A model generated the notes under the pieces. That model saw nothing but the letters and a program-made list of their open reading frames with translations, was not told the DNA's origin and did not search any database. Made by a program: the position numbers and the translations under genes. From NCBI GenBank assembly GCA_036365145.1, contig JAEOAD010002232.1:3293001-3357000 (forward strand): a DNA stretch of 64,000 nt, given 5' to 3'. This stretch comes from Orientallactaga sibirica (lineage: Eukaryota > Chordata > Mammalia > Rodentia > Dipodidae). This document shows, in pieces, positions 44,241 through 55,094 of this stretch. The first letter of the stretch is position 1, and the number at the start of each line of letters is the position of its first letter.

Positions 44241-45328
44241 CAGCATGTCTGAGCAGGCCTCATGAATACCAACACCTTCAGCTTAGTCCTGGCTCACCAG
44301 ATGCCCTCACTAGAAGATCTCTGTCTGGTGAGAAATACACAGAGACAGATATGCCCAGTAGAAGGTGGAGAAAGCTTAATCCTAAAACCATAGGCTCTGA
44401 CTTCTGAAGCCCAAGGCCAGAACTGGGTTACCCCCCACAGTGAACACTCGGCCAGGAAGATCCATGAGGTCTCCAAAACAGCATAAGCCATTGCCAAGCA
44501 CTTGCTTACCAACGGAGCTAAAAGGAAAGACCCTATGGCTGAACACACCACAGGCTACCATCCCGCGATACGGACAGACCACATGGGAACCGAGAGGAAA
44601 GTCAGTCCTCACCTGGAAAACCTCCGTGTCCCTGGAAAGCGCTACAGGAGCTAGTACATGCTAATGGTTGCCAACGGCATGAATAAGCAAGGGGACCCTG
44701 CAAACTACGCAACCCACCAGATGGACAAGAACCAGATGGACAAGAACCACACCCTTGCGCAATAGTGGAATACAGTCCTTGTGGATAACTAACTGCCCTC
44801 CCACTGGACATGAGGCCCGCTCCATGGGAGAGATCTCACAGCTGGTGCTAGGAACGAAGCTAGCATCTCACAGGCAGGAGACACACAACCCCTGCTGAGA
44901 AGCTCCCATTGTTCTCTGGACAAGTTGAAGGGGTATATTGTCATCAAAACATCTCTTAACATTATGTGTGTGCCCCCTTTAATCGAAGCTGCTCTCATCC
45001 TTGGTTGGAGAATCTGTTTTATTGTACAGATGGCAGAGAATAGTGGGGAGATCCAAGATCGACACTAAAAAACAAACTGCTAACACACCTGAACCTTAGG
45101 GGTTGTTGCGGAAGAGGGGGCAGGAAGATTGTAAGAACCACAGGGTTTTTAGAAATATCCTGAGGTACAGCCCCCCCCGAAACTAACAGAGGCCCTAACT
45201 ACCCCCACAGTGAACACCAAGGACCCCACTGAGGAGGGCCCCCAGGGACATGGGGGTGAGGGGACTATATCATATGTACAAAAAAAAATGTACATATATA
45301 TATGTAAAGTGAAAAAATTCACAGGAAA
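44241..45328 (+). mobile_element. Rodent L1 3' end (about 1.1 kb)
   Basis: Sense L1 tail with the 3' UTR order ctaactgccctcccactgg, gggagatctcacagctgg, ttgttctctggacaagttg, gagaatctgttttattgtacagatgg, tcctgaggtacagccccccccg, ccccagggacatgggggtg, ending in an A/T-rich tail. No intact reading frame; purely a 3' remnant. Contains a small duplication of agatggacaagaacc at about 44722-44751. Confidence 0.8.
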
Positions 45329-45340
45329 CATACATTAATT

Positions 45341-45558
45341 ATTTTTTTAATATTTTTTATTTTATTAGAGAGAGAGAGAGAGAGTGAGAAAGAGGGAAAG
45401 GGAGAGAATGGGTGCACCAGGGCCTTTTGCCACTGCAAACGAATTCCAGACACATGTGCCACCTCATGCATCTGGCTTACATGGGTCTTGGGGAATTGAA
45501 CCTGGGTCCTTTGGCTTTGCAGGCAAGCACCTTAACCTCCAAGCCATCCCTCCAGCCC
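45341..45558 (-). mobile_element. DIP-type SINE with perfect TSD
   Basis: Antisense full-length copy with a GA run. The duplication catacattaatt lies at 45329-45340 and 45559-45570. Confidence 0.95.
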
Positions 45559-45640
45559 CATACATTAATTCTTGATGTGTGCAATTTAATTGGCAAAGAA
45601 CTCTGTAAAATAAAGATTCCAGAAATGGATCTTTTTAAAA

Positions 45641-45865
45641 AATATTTTATTTTATTTTATTTATTTATGAGAGACAGACAGAGAGAGAGGGAGAGAGAGA
45701 GAGAGAAAGTGAGAATGGGCACGCCAGGGCCTCTAGCCACTGCATACAAACTCCAGACGCATATGCCACCATGTGCATCTGGCTTATGTGGGACATGGAG
45801 AATTGAACCACGGTCCTTAGGCTTCGTAGGCATATGCCTTAACCACTAAGCCATCTCTCCAGCCC
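45641..45865 (-). mobile_element. DIP-type SINE with 22-base TSD
   Basis: Antisense full-length copy. A perfect 22-base duplication beginning ccagaaatggatc lies at 45619-45640 and 45866-45887, indicating a young insertion. Frames here of up to 145 codons are SINE translations. Confidence 0.97.
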
Positions 45866-45977
45866 CCAGAAATGGATCTTTTTAAAAGGTGTTTTGGGTT
45901 TGTTCTTCCTCCTGCTTCAAGAGTCTATGACCCCATGCTCTGCACTTGGATACTAAGCATCCCCCCCACACCTCAGT

Positions 45978-46335
45978 GATTGTATTAGCTCCTGAAAAGG
46001 ACAGGAGGAGTTGTTTATTTTGCTCATGGTTTCACAGGTCTCAGTCCATCACAGTGAGGAATAGCATGACGGAATAGAGCAGATCACATCCTGGTGCCAG
46101 GAAGCAGAAAGGGAAAATACAGAGCAAGATATAGGTCCAAGGATACGCCCCAGTGACCTGCTTCTTCCCACTAACCCCCACCTCCTAATTCATCAATCCC
46201 TAACAACAGTGTCATCAATTATGAATCCGTCAATTAGTTCAGGATTCAATCACTTCCCCAAAACCCATCACCTGACAACCTAGTCCCTAGTATGTGAGGC
46301 TGTGGAGAAACATTTCATGTTTAAACCCTAACAGT
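45978..46335 (-). mobile_element. MaLR LTR
   Basis: Antisense: attagctcctgaaaagg, gtttattttgctcatggtttcacaggtctcagtcc, cccacctcctaattcatcaatc, aacatttcatgtttaaaccctaaca. Typical layout of an MT/MST-class MaLR LTR. Confidence 0.7.
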
Positions 46336-47300
46336 GATCTAGGTAGATGCTAACCCCAGGACCTATGACCTTTCTCTGAGGTTGTCAAAGCAGTGCCTGT
46401 AGCTTCCCTCCTTCTCCTGGTCTTGTGACATCTTCCTGCTGCAGACTTATAGTTCAAGGTCTCATCTGAGATGGGAAATTTCCATCTCCAACTTCCTGGT
46501 CCTTGCTAAGGATGTCCTTTGCTATTTAATTTGCATCCCCATGTTGAGACTGGCTTTTGTATAACGTTGTGTTGATGCAACACACCTTCCTTTTAAGATG
46601 TGAAACTCTTGCACTATCAGGACAGTTATTACAGCCAGATTTAGTCTGGGGCCATGGGTTATTCTATCTATGGCGAGGGCCCAAGCTTCTGGCATTGTGA
46701 TGTTAGCTTCCATGAGGAAGAGACACAGAGAGTAGACTGTGGTACCCCTGGTGCAGGGTAGAAAACACCCTCACAAGCAGCAATCTTCCCCATAAGGGTG
46801 CTACAGCCCCCTTCCTTCCACCTCTGGGGTTCCTGTAAGCCATGAACTCAGAAGGCAAGACAGCTTATAAGGAGACTAAGAGTAAAATGCCCCATAGTGT
46901 GAATGACAGTTGTTTTCCCCAAGGGGAAAGGGGCAGTGCCCAGAGCAGCCACAGGGCTGAGGCTGACATCAGAGGCAGGAGAACAGGGTTGATCAAAGCA
47001 CTAGGCTTGGTTAGATTACGTGATCCCTCTAAGGTGATCCTGGGCTACATAGATGTGATGCAGAGACTCATAAAATCACAAAGGTTACTCAAGTCTCTCC
47101 ACTTCACTCTTCCCTAGTGATAGAACTCCTTTCTCCTTTAGTTTATTGTTAAGTTGGGCATGTGGCTGCCCAACATAAGATCTGTGTTTCCTTGTCTTCT
47201 CAGCACGAAAGGAGAGGTGCAAAAGTGTCTTAAAGAGAAAGGAGGCTCCTTGTGTTCTCCTAATCCCTAGTTTACTCTCCCCCCCCCCACTTTCCTTCTT
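46336..47300. other. Unique sequence, no gene seen
   Basis: A 91-codon plus-strand frame (46842-47117) has no recognised motif. No repeat recognised. Confidence 0.4.
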
Positions 47301-47309
47301 GTCTGTCAG

Positions 47310-47480
47310 GAGGTGCTCAGTGTTTCCCCACCACGTACTCCCACTGCCACGATCTGCCCAAGTGCACGGAGCCAGTCACTATGGCCTGAGTTCTCTGACA
47401 CCATGAGCCAAAAATAACTTTTTCCTTTTGTAAGTAGTTTCTGTTGGGTATTTGACCACAGAAACAACAAGAAACACAGG
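47310..47480 (+). mobile_element. MaLR LTR 3' part
   Basis: Sense: cactatggcctgagttctctgacaccatgagccaaaaataac, gtttctgttgggtatttgaccacag, the usual 3' end of MT-class MaLR LTRs. The 5' part is eroded or absent. Confidence 0.65.
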
Positions 47481-47539
47481 GTTACTCCAGGTAGCGCTTA
47501 CTAGGTAGGTCACTCCTGGGACCCCGGTTGCCATGTCAA

Positions 47540-47830
47540 CTTAACGACAGAAAGATTTACCTTGTTGTAGGCTGCAGAGGTGTCCGTCCATCAGGGCAAG
47601 AAAGGCATGGCAAAGCAGAGCAGTTCACATGGTGGCCAGGAAGCAGAGAAAAGGGATACAAAAGGGACCTGAGACAAGAGACCCCCCCCCACCACCGAGA
47701 CTTTCCTTTCCCCAGAGATCTTCCAGCTAGGTCTCACCTCCTAAAATGCCCCAAACCCCCCAACGCACACGGTCAGCTGGAGGTCAAGGTCCCAAAACAT
47801 GAGTCTTCTGGTGGAGCGGGGAACACTTCG
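47540..47830 (-). mobile_element. MaLR LTR
   Basis: Antisense, facing the previous one: gcatggcaaagcagagcagttcacatggtggccaggaagcagag, tctcacctcctaaaatgcc, ccaaaacatgagtc. Overlapping frames of up to 140 codons are not genes. Confidence 0.65.
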
Positions 47831-48429
47831 TATCCCAGCCTTCATAAACCCCAAAGCAGAAGGGTCTGCTTACAATACCACTGTGTCATACCCACTCTGG
47901 TCTACCAGCCCTGGGCCTTTGTCCAGGGCAGTAAGTTCCTGTTGGTTTAGTTCTCTGCTCCTTTGGAGTTCTCTCCCTTAATACTCAGTTACAGGGAAGT
48001 CTGTTTCTTTCTTCAGCTTTCCTACAGTTCTTGTGATGATCTGGGGTGTTGGTCTGTCATGAGGACCTTTCTTAAGATTTACTCTGTCTCTGTTGTTTTT
48101 GCACGGGGAGACCTGGCTTTTGGCAGGCAACAGCACCAAACCACAATTTATTGACATTGTTTTGTTTCTATGGTTTTTATTTTTAGGTTACCATTTACTT
48201 AAATCAAATGATACTGCTTTTCCATTTACAATAGTGGCATGAGGTCACTTTCCTTTTTAAATAATATGCTTAGGCAGAAACAATTGAGCCAACTTAAAAG
48301 ATACTGAGTGACTAAGGGTACGAGTTTAGCAGACGTGAGGAGGCGGCTGGAGGATGATGAAGTTTGGGAAACAAGGCTGTAGGTGCTATAGCAGGTGAGG
48401 TCATGAGCCTTAGGGGTATAAGCCTGCTC
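47831..48429. other. Unique sequence, no gene seen
   Basis: About 600 bases with no repeat or exon recognised. Confidence 0.4.
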
Positions 48430-48966
48430 TTATCTGACTAAATGTATATATTATTCCCACCAAGCTGCCCTGAAAGCACTACACTTAATGTTCATATTCA
48501 CATATTAACGCTACTCTCACTTCTGGTTAGAGAAGCTTCTCTTTTCAGATGGTGATGACCACTGGGATGACCCAAAAGGCAACATAGTGCTGAGAAGAAG
48601 GGATGGAGGAGTGCCCAGCACTGAAACACCTCTGTCACACCCTCCAAGGCTCAGGGACCATTGCGGAAGAGGGGGCGGATAGAATGGAAGAGCCAAAGGA
48701 AGGGTATGACCTCTTACAATGCAACTGCCCAGACAGAAACTGGCCTCGATATCCATGATCTTGTTGTGCCTAGCAATACCTCTTCAAGACCCTCAAAATA
48801 GAAGAAAAAGATGATGACATCAAATTAAAAGAAAGACTAATGGAGAGAGGGAGGGGATATGATGGAGACTTGAGTTCTAAAGTGGAATGGGGGGAGGGAA
48901 GGGAAATATCAGGTGGTTTTTTTTTTTTTTTGTATATAAGTATAAAAGTCAATTAAAAAAATAATT
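48430..48966 (+). mobile_element. Rodent L1 3' UTR copy
   Basis: Sense: cttctggttagagaagcttctcttttcagatggtgatg, ggatggaggagtgcccagcactgaaac, gatgacatcaaattaaaag, gggaggggatatgatgg, ending caattaaaaaaataattt. It is the best preserved of the four L1 3' ends. Confidence 0.9.
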
Positions 48967-48994
48967 TAAAAAAAAAGAAAGAATTACCTGAATA

Positions 48995-49152
48995 GCCGGG
49001 TGTGGTGGCGCACACCTTTAATCCTAGCACTGGGGAGGCAGAGATAAGAGGATCACTGTGAGTTCAAGGCTTAAGGCCACCCTAAGACTACAAGTGAATT
49101 CCAGGTCAGCCTGAGCTAGAGTGAGACCCTATCTTGGAAACCAAAAAAAAAA
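48995..49152 (+). mobile_element. B1 SINE
   Basis: Sense full-length B1 with an inserted short repeat (caaggcttaaggccacc). Confidence 0.95.
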
Positions 49153-49264
49153 ATCTGAATACTTCTTCAATATTCATGGCACTTGTTTTCGATGATTCAG
49201 AGTATTTTTGTAATGGGGCTTCCCAATTCCTCGAAGCTGTAATTTAATAAAGACTCCCACAGAT

Positions 49265-49430
49265 CATGCATAACAGGGGATATGCCCTCTGAAGTTAGAC
49301 TCCCTGGCTCTTCCAATCACTAGTTGCTTGACATTGGGCAAATTGAGTTCAACATCTCACCCGAAATGTGGAGCTGATGATGGTAGGTAACCAAATGTAC
49401 ATGAACTACTGAACTTTTCTTAACATACAC
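49265..49430 (+). mobile_element. MIR SINE (ancient)
   Basis: Sense: tctgaagttagactccctgg, atcactagttgcttgacattgggcaaattgag, then ctgatgatgg..taggtaac. Matches the MIR core order. Confidence 0.65.
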
Positions 49431-49889
49431 TAAATGTGCATGATGCCATGGCTGCTATGATTTCTGTTAGGTGTGACTCAAATGCACCAGTAAGCAACGT
49501 TATGAGTGTGTGGCACTTGGAGTGGCATGACTGTCCTGACCATCAACGCGTTTCACATCTCAGAGGAATGGTGTGTCACATCCAGCACAAAGACATACAC
49601 GGAAGCCACTCAGTGCAGAGGTGCACACAAAAATGGCCAAGGATGGGCTTCACAAGGGCCAATGAGTTGAGGTTGGAAACTTTCTCCCATCAGGTGACAT
49701 TGAATTGTAGTTCCAGGATGGAGGATATCACATGACCCTGGGAGGGAAGAAAGCTACGCATTTTTATCACAATCAGGGGTGAATGTTAAAACTTTCATTG
49801 AAGAGAAACAAAATAAATAACAACCCTTGCTGGTTTGTTTCAATCCCATTTGATACCTGATGAGGTGCTAGCAGGTTGGGACACAGATA
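49431..49889. other. Unique sequence, 99-codon frame without support
   Basis: A plus-strand frame at 49436-49735 lies in non-repeat DNA and ends in TGA, but shows no recognised domain, signal peptide or splice context. Confidence 0.35.
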
Positions 49890-50022
49890 CAATGTGGTGG
49901 CACACACCTTTAATCCCAGCATTTGGTAGGATCACTGTGAGTTTGATCCTGAAACTACAGAGTGAGTTCCAGGTCAGCCTGGACTAGCGTGAGCTCTACC
50001 TCAAAGAAACAAACAAACTTAA
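49890..50022 (+). mobile_element. B1 SINE, internally deleted
   Basis: Sense: tggtggcacacacctttaatcccagcatttgg directly joined to taggatcactgtgag, missing about 15 bases; C-containing A tail. Confidence 0.9.
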
Positions 50023-50029
50023 AAAAAAT

Positions 50030-50048
50030 GTTTTTTTTTTTTTTTTTC
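50030..50048. repeat. Oligo(T) run
   Basis: A T run next to the preceding B1 A tail; no antisense SINE follows it. Confidence 0.85.
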
Positions 50049-50438
50049 CATCACTGAGCCTGGGAGACCAGACACAGGATCACCTTGGCCTGTACCATGG
50101 AAGGCCATATGGCTGTGTAGAAAGTTACCTGAACTGGGAGTTACTACATACAGATTCTAGTTCTTTCCTTCCCTGGGTGACTCTGGAACTCTACTCACTT
50201 CAACCTGCTTCCCCATCCTGGGTCAAACCCACGGGGCGGCCTCACTGTATATATGAAGTATTTGCTGAAGTTAACCAGTACACTATGGGAAACAAATCCA
50301 CTCACGAAAGCACACTGTTTTTGCAGTCCTTTTTGCCTTTTGCCTCAAAACATCTTAGTCAAGACACTGTTTTCCAAAAGTACTTAAGTCACAAACAATC
50401 TTTTAAAGGGTACAATATAAATGTAAAATACATAAACT
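50049..50438. other. Unique sequence, no gene seen
   Basis: The 184-codon frame at 50177-50731 is about one third unique DNA and then runs through a DIP-type SINE. No domain is recognised. Confidence 0.4.
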
Positions 50439-50439
50439 C

Positions 50440-50705
50440 AGGCTGGAGAGATGGCTTAGTGGTTAAGGTGCTTGCCTATAAAGCCCAAGAATGCTTGTTC
50501 GAATCTCCAGGTCCCATGTATAGCCGGATACAAAAAGTGACACGAGCATGCAATGTTGCACATGCGCACAAGGGAGTGCACACATCTGGAGTTTGTTCAC
50601 AGCAGCTGAAAGGCCCTGGGCGCCCATTCTCTCTCTCTCTCTCTCCTTCCCTCCATTTTTCTCTCTCTTTGTTTCTCTTTCTCAAAAATAAAAAAGTCTT
50701 TGCGG
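50440..50705 (+). mobile_element. DIP-type SINE, long variant
   Basis: Sense copy with the extended middle (gtgacacgagcatgcaatgttgcacatgcgcacaaggg, in pieces) between the agccggatac segment and the acatctggagtttg segment. Confidence 0.95.
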
Positions 50706-50734
50706 GGGGGGGGAGCCAATGCCACTTTTAGGAT

Positions 50735-51195
50735 TTTATTTCAGTTAAATATGCAAAAATATGTGCAAGGCTGTTTGCTGTAGCATGATTTGCTGTTGGG
50801 GATCACATGGACTACTTTATGCCATGCAACTATAATGGACACGAGCACAGGAAATGTCCTGCAGTCGCTGCAAAGAAGTCCGATCCTTTCACTTGTGACG
50901 ATTTGGGAAGTTAACCAAAACAGTAAAGAAAGAAAAAACATGGATATCATACTAGGATTTCTTCGATGTAAACAAACTCAATACTCACAGATATATTTGT
51001 ACTTCATTTGCATAGGATCTCAGGATCAATGTATATGAACCTGACACCATGTTTACTTTCAGTGATGAGGAATGGAACTGGAGTTGGGAGGAGTGCTGGA
51101 TTGAAAGACCTTAAATTTTTACTCTATGTCCCTTTGTTGTTGAATGATTTTTTCCTCATGAATATGCATTGCTGTTATAAAAGGAAAACGCTTAA
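50735..51195 (+). mobile_element. L1M-type LINE 3' end
   Basis: Sense L1M order: tatgcaaaaatatgtgcaagg, gctgttggggatcacatgg, atttgcataggatctcagg, ggagttgggaggagtgctgg, ctatgtccctttgttgttgaatg, ending near ttgctgttataaaagg. Confidence 0.75.
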
Positions 51196-51211
51196 TAATA
51201 AAAAAAAAGCT

Positions 51212-51475
51212 GGCTGGAGAGATGGCTTAGTGGTTAAGGCGCCTGCCTGCTAAGCCTAAGAACCCGGTTCTAATCTCCAGGTCCCACGTTTAGCCAGATG
51301 CAAAGTGACACAAGGGTGCAATGCCGCACTTGACCACAAGGGGCGCACGCATCTGGATTTTGTTCACAGCAGCTGAGAGACTGCTGGCGCGCCCATCTCT
51401 ATCTGTCTCCCTCTCCCTCTCTGTCTGTCTGTCTCTCCAAAAATAAATAAAATAATAATAAAAAAATTTTAAAAA
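51212..51475 (+). mobile_element. DIP-type SINE, long variant
   Basis: Sense copy with extended middle (gggtgcaatgccgcacttgaccacaagggg, in pieces) and retained CpGs (ggcgcgccc), so comparatively young. Confidence 0.95.
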
Positions 51476-52270
51476 GCTTACGAGGTGGAAGAACGGGATA
51501 TGGGTGAGACTTAACCCATAAGCAGTTCCATTTCCAATATGGTGTAATGATCTTCTTACAAACTTGCCATCTTACAGATAGCAACAATAAATTCTGGGTA
51601 AAATTACAAGAAAAACAGCAACTTGAAGACTCTGTTAAGTAAAAAAAAAAAATAGACAATTTGGAAGGCTGTGGAAATTTGGAATAAAGGATTGCCATGC
51701 ATCAAATTTTCTATTTTAATGGTTTTAGAAAGAGAACAAGCTGCTGTACGGTGACAAATCCTCCATCTACCTAGACTGGCAATTAGGAGGTGGCTATAAG
51801 CATTGGAAAGTGTAAAACATCTTAGGAAGAAGAGAGCCAGAGAGAACTACTTCAAGTTCTGTGGGCTAACTCTGCCCAGCCTGGCAGACCCCTGCATCGC
51901 ACATGTGCAGGACAGATTCAGAATAACTCAGTGAAGCTAGAGTAACTGAACTGAAATTTGAGGTGCTGCCCACTTCAGGCAACTCCGAGTCTGAAGTTTA
52001 ACTCTAAATGAGTTAATTGACTCTGGAACATGGACATCTGTATGTTTTGGAGGAATAAAGCACAATCTAGATTGTCCATATGAGAACATTCACAGTGTGT
52101 GTGGTGCAACTGAAAACAACTTGATACTCAAAGAATTAGGCAAATGCATTAGTTCTCAAGCGAAAAAGCAACAGTAGAGGTCAATTCTAAGACAAATGCC
52201 TTCCTTACTATTTTGTTCACAAAAGAACTTAGAAGCCACTTTTAGAATAATATGCAATAAGGTAAAAAAA
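51476..52270. other. Unresolved A-rich sequence, no gene seen
   Basis: Some text (gagagccagagagaactac, aattctgggtaaaattac) faintly recalls old L1 5' regions, but no firm match. No exon recognised. Confidence 0.35.
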
Positions 52271-52275
52271 CCAAC

Positions 52276-52300
52276 ACCTTTCTTTCTTTCCTTCCTTCCT

Positions 52301-52351
<51 letters not shown>

Positions 52352-52437
52352 CCTTCCTTCCTTCCTTTCTTTTTTCTTTCTTTCTTCTTTCTCCTTTCTT
52401 TCTTTCTTCTTTCTTTCTTTCTTTCTTTCTTTCTTTT
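52276..52437. repeat. (TTTC)n polypyrimidine array
   Basis: About 160 bases of TTTC/TTCC repeats, with no purine in the main part. It is the reversed, expanded tail of the following SINE; the poly-KE and poly-SF frames on the two strands are artefacts. Confidence 0.97.
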
Positions 52438-52618
52438 CAGAAAGAGAGAAAAAGGCAGAGAGAGAGATAGAATGGGTGCACCAGGGCCTCTAGACACTGC
52501 AAACAAACTCCAGATGCATGTGCCATCTTGTGCATCTTATGTGGGTACTGGAATTGAACCTGGGTCCTTAGGCTTCACAGGGCAAGTCCCTTAACTGCTA
52601 AGCCATCTCTCATCCCCA
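52438..52618 (-). mobile_element. DIP-type SINE
   Basis: Antisense copy after the TTTC array, ending taagccatctctcatcccc. Likely duplication: ccaacac before the array and after the head. Confidence 0.9.
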
Positions 52619-52631
52619 ACACAACACTTTC

Positions 52632-52862
52632 TTTTTTTTAAATTTATTTTTATTTTTAATTTTTTATTTATTTGAGAGAGGGAAAGAGGGAGAGAGAGAG
52701 AAAGAAAATGGGTGTGCCAGGGCTTCTGGCCACTGCAAATGCACTCCAGATGCATGCTCCACCTTATGCATCTGGCTTATGTGGGTCTTGGGGAATCGAA
52801 CCGAGGTCCTTTGGCTTTGCAGGCAAGTGCCTTAACTGCTAAATCATCTCTCCAGCCCCCAA
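52632..52862 (-). mobile_element. DIP-type SINE with TSD
   Basis: Antisense full-length copy flanked by acaacactttc at 52621-52631 and 52863-52873. Confidence 0.95.
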
Positions 52863-52963
52863 ACAACACTTTCAATGTGACTAAAAATGTGGGGAATCTT
52901 AGTTGATAAATAAAATATATAAATAAGGATGATAAAAAATAATTTTAACAAACAATGATATGA

Positions 52964-53107
52964 GGGGCTGAGTAGATGGTTCAATGGGTACTCATAGTCA
53001 TGCAATGTGGCATGAGTACCTGAGTTTGAATTCTCAAAACCCACTATAGCTAGCATCTGTCATTCCAGCACACCTACTGAGAGATGGGAAATAGAGACAG
53101 AAGAATC
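52964..53107 (+). mobile_element. B4 SINE, part 1
   Basis: Sense head ggggctgagtagatggttcaatgg and tttgaattctcaaaacccac, then the B1-like gcatctgtcattccagcac. Split by two SINEs. Confidence 0.7.
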
Positions 53108-53109
53108 TT

Positions 53110-53362
53110 TTTTTAAAAAAATTTATTTTAGAGAGAGAGAGAGAGAGAGAGTGAGAGAGAGAGAGCAAGAGAGAATTGGCACACCAGGGCCTCAGCCACT
53201 GAAATAGAACTCCAGACGCTTCTGCCACCTAGTGGGCATGTACAACCTTTACACTTGCCTCATCTTTGTGCATCTGGCTTACATGGAATCTGGAGAGTCA
53301 AACATGGGTCCTTAGGCTTTGTAGGCAAGCACCTTAACTGATAAGCCATCTCTCCAGCCCCC
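53110..53362 (-). mobile_element. DIP-type SINE, long variant
   Basis: Antisense copy with a GA run at 53133-53170 and extended middle (ccacctagtgggcatgtacaacctttac). Confidence 0.95.
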
Positions 53363-53363
53363 C

Positions 53364-53522
53364 GCTTTTTTTTTTATATTTGCAAGGAGGGAGAAAGACA
53401 GGCAGAATGGGTGTGCCACAGCCTCTTGCCTCTGTAAATGAACTCCGGATGCCACTTTATTCGTCTTGCTTTATGTGGGTAGCAAGCAAATGCCTTTAAA
53501 CTCTAAGCCATCTCCCTAGCCC
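53364..53522 (-). mobile_element. DIP-type SINE
   Basis: Second antisense copy in tandem, with deletions in the middle (tttatgtgggtagcaagc), ending taagccatctccctagccc. Confidence 0.9.
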
Positions 53523-53670
53523 AAGACAGCAAGGCTGGTGAATGCAGAGGTAAACAAGAAGCAACTCTGCCTCAAACAAGGTGGAAGCTAAGGACTGATT
53601 TCTGAAGTTGTCTTCTGCCCTCCTACTTGAGCCTCCTATTAGGATTAAATGTGTATGCCACCATGCCCCA
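53523..53670 (+). mobile_element. B4 SINE, part 2
   Basis: Remainder of the split B4: caagacagcaaggctgg, then aggactgatttctgaagttgtcttctgccctcc. The last 40 bases are uncertain. Confidence 0.5.
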
Positions 53671-53927
53671 AGACACTGTAGCATTTCTTGAGGAGTATAG
53701 TATATGTAATATATGACATGCTATATGACATGATAATTATTGTATGAAGAGGGCTGTGGGGGGGCAGTGTGAAGGACAAATGGAACTGTATGGTTGAAAA
53801 GTGTTTACATTTTGATGCAATAATGTGTAGTAATAACTCTGAAAAAAAAACAAGGGAATCTATTATAGTTTCTGGCATAGCATTTTTAAAAAACTTGCAA
53901 TTAGCTCTAGTTAAAATGGTAATGAAT

Positions 53928-54146
53928 GGAGTGGAGAGATTGCTTAGTGGTTAAGGTGCTTGCCTGTGAAGCCTAAGGACCCATGTTCGATTCTTCAGAT
54001 GCCACGTAAGCCAGATGCACAAGGTGACACAAGCGCACAAGGTTGAACATGTGCACAAGGTGACACACGCATCTAGAGTTTGATTACAGTGGCAGAAGGC
54101 CTTGGCATGCCAATTCTCCCTCTCTCCCTTTCTCACCTAAAAAAGG
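53928..54146 (+). mobile_element. DIP-type SINE, long variant
   Basis: Sense copy with head tggagtggagagattgcttagtgg and a tandem-like middle in which cacaaggt(g/t) occurs three times (about 54018, 54037 and 54055). Confidence 0.95.
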
Positions 54147-54307
54147 TTAGTCTGTTGGGCTTGTCTCAAAAAGAAAAGGTAATAGATATATTAAAACTGG
54201 ATTCTAAAATATGCTCAAATGGAAGAGGGGATGAAAGTGGGAACATAGGAACAAAAAACTAAAACCAAGAGAACAACAGCAAAAACAGAACAGTCAAATG
54301 GATGAGG

Positions 54308-54658
54308 TGGCAGTTTGAATGGATGTTCCCCAATAGATTCAGTTTTATTAACGCTTATTGGATTTCCAGCTGCCTGGCTAGCAGAGGTGTCATTGTGGGG
54401 GGAACTTAGGGTCCAGGCCTAAGGTGTGTTTGAGGGAAGCTCTGGGAATTCCAGCCTAAGCTCTGTCTGGGGTTCCTGGAGTGAGCTTGCTTATGGTGCT
54501 GCTGGTGGTTTTTCTCCCTGCATGGACCTGTGAAAGGGGCCAGCTTCTTCTGCCATTATGGAACTGCCCCTGGATCTGTAAGCTTCAATAAATCCCATTC
54601 CTCCATAACTGTGCCTTATTTGGAAGTTCATTCCAGCAACATGAAGCAGGTTATGACA
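54308..54658 (+). mobile_element. Solo MaLR-like LTR, family A
   Basis: Sense copy of the same family as 41908-42248: gaatggatgttccccaatagattcag, cagcttcttctgccattatgg, ctggatctgtaagcttcaataaatccc (containing AATAAA), ttggaagttcattcca. No internal retroviral sequence is present on either side. Confidence 0.8.
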
Positions 54659-54738
54659 GATGGAAAATAACAAAATGATAGCTCTAATTTCAACTACATC
54701 AATGAAATGTTACTGAACCAATCAATTAAATAGCAATT

Positions 54739-54762
54739 CCTATTATTATTATTATTATTATC
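54739..54762. repeat. (ATT)n microsatellite
   Basis: Eight ATT units in unique sequence. Confidence 0.9.
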
Positions 54763-54945
54763 TCCCCTGTAGACTGTATAAAAGTAGAGTTATCCTTTGA
54801 CCATATCCATCTGTTAGAATAGTTAGCTCTTAAGTATCCAGGGTTGGCTTTGGGTTGCTTCCACCCGGCAGGCAGGCAGGTTGCTCCTTGCAAACACCTT
54901 CGTTTCTTCTTTCTGTCCCTACTGAATTCCCAGGCCGGAGCTCAC

Positions 54946-54994
54946 CTTGTATGCTCAGAGCAGCTAGAATCAGCATAAGAAGAATGGCGATCAT
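54946..54994 (-). CDS. Candidate signal-peptide first exon
   Basis: On the minus strand an ATG at 54994 opens 16 codons reading MIAILLMLILAALSIQ plus one base, ending exactly at a GTGAGC donor (54945 downward), so the intron would be phase 1. Hydrophobic first exons followed by phase-1 introns are usual in secreted and Ig-superfamily genes. The ATG context is weak (T at -3). A TATA-like site lies about 90 bases upstream. No second exon was recognised to the left and I do not recognise the gene. The reading frame is also open upstream (KKS), so an internal membrane-segment exon or plain chance are alternatives. Confidence 0.2.
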
Positions 54995-55081
54995 GGACTT
55001 TTTCCTGACCTGGGCTGAGGTTTGCTGCTTATCCTAGGTTAGTTTCTAAACAGATTTGTAAAGGCAATTAACATGCTTGTT

Positions 55082-55094
55082 CCATATATTTTTT
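55082..55094 (-). promoter_or_regulatory. TATA-like site upstream of candidate exon
   Basis: The minus strand reads aaaaaatatatgg, about 90 bases before the candidate ATG at 54994, leaving room for a start site and a leader of roughly 60 bases. Such AT-rich matches are common by chance. Confidence 0.12.

Noticed and set aside
45412..45849. 145-codon plus-strand frame
   Set aside because: Passes through two antisense DIP-type SINEs and a GA repeat.
47528..47950. 140-codon plus-strand frame
   Set aside because: Mostly an antisense MaLR LTR; no viral or host domain visible.
49436..49735. 99-codon frame in unique DNA
   Set aside because: No domain, signal peptide, splice sites or promoter; length is within chance for six frames over 64 kb.
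50177..50731. 184-codon plus-strand frame, the longest in the window
   Set aside because: The second half is a DIP-type SINE; the first half has no recognised motif, and the start lacks support from any upstream signal.
52156..52594. Long frames of 116 and 132 codons on both strands rich in K/E/R or S/F
   Set aside because: They are translations of the (TTTC)n array and the adjoining SINE; no protein is implied.
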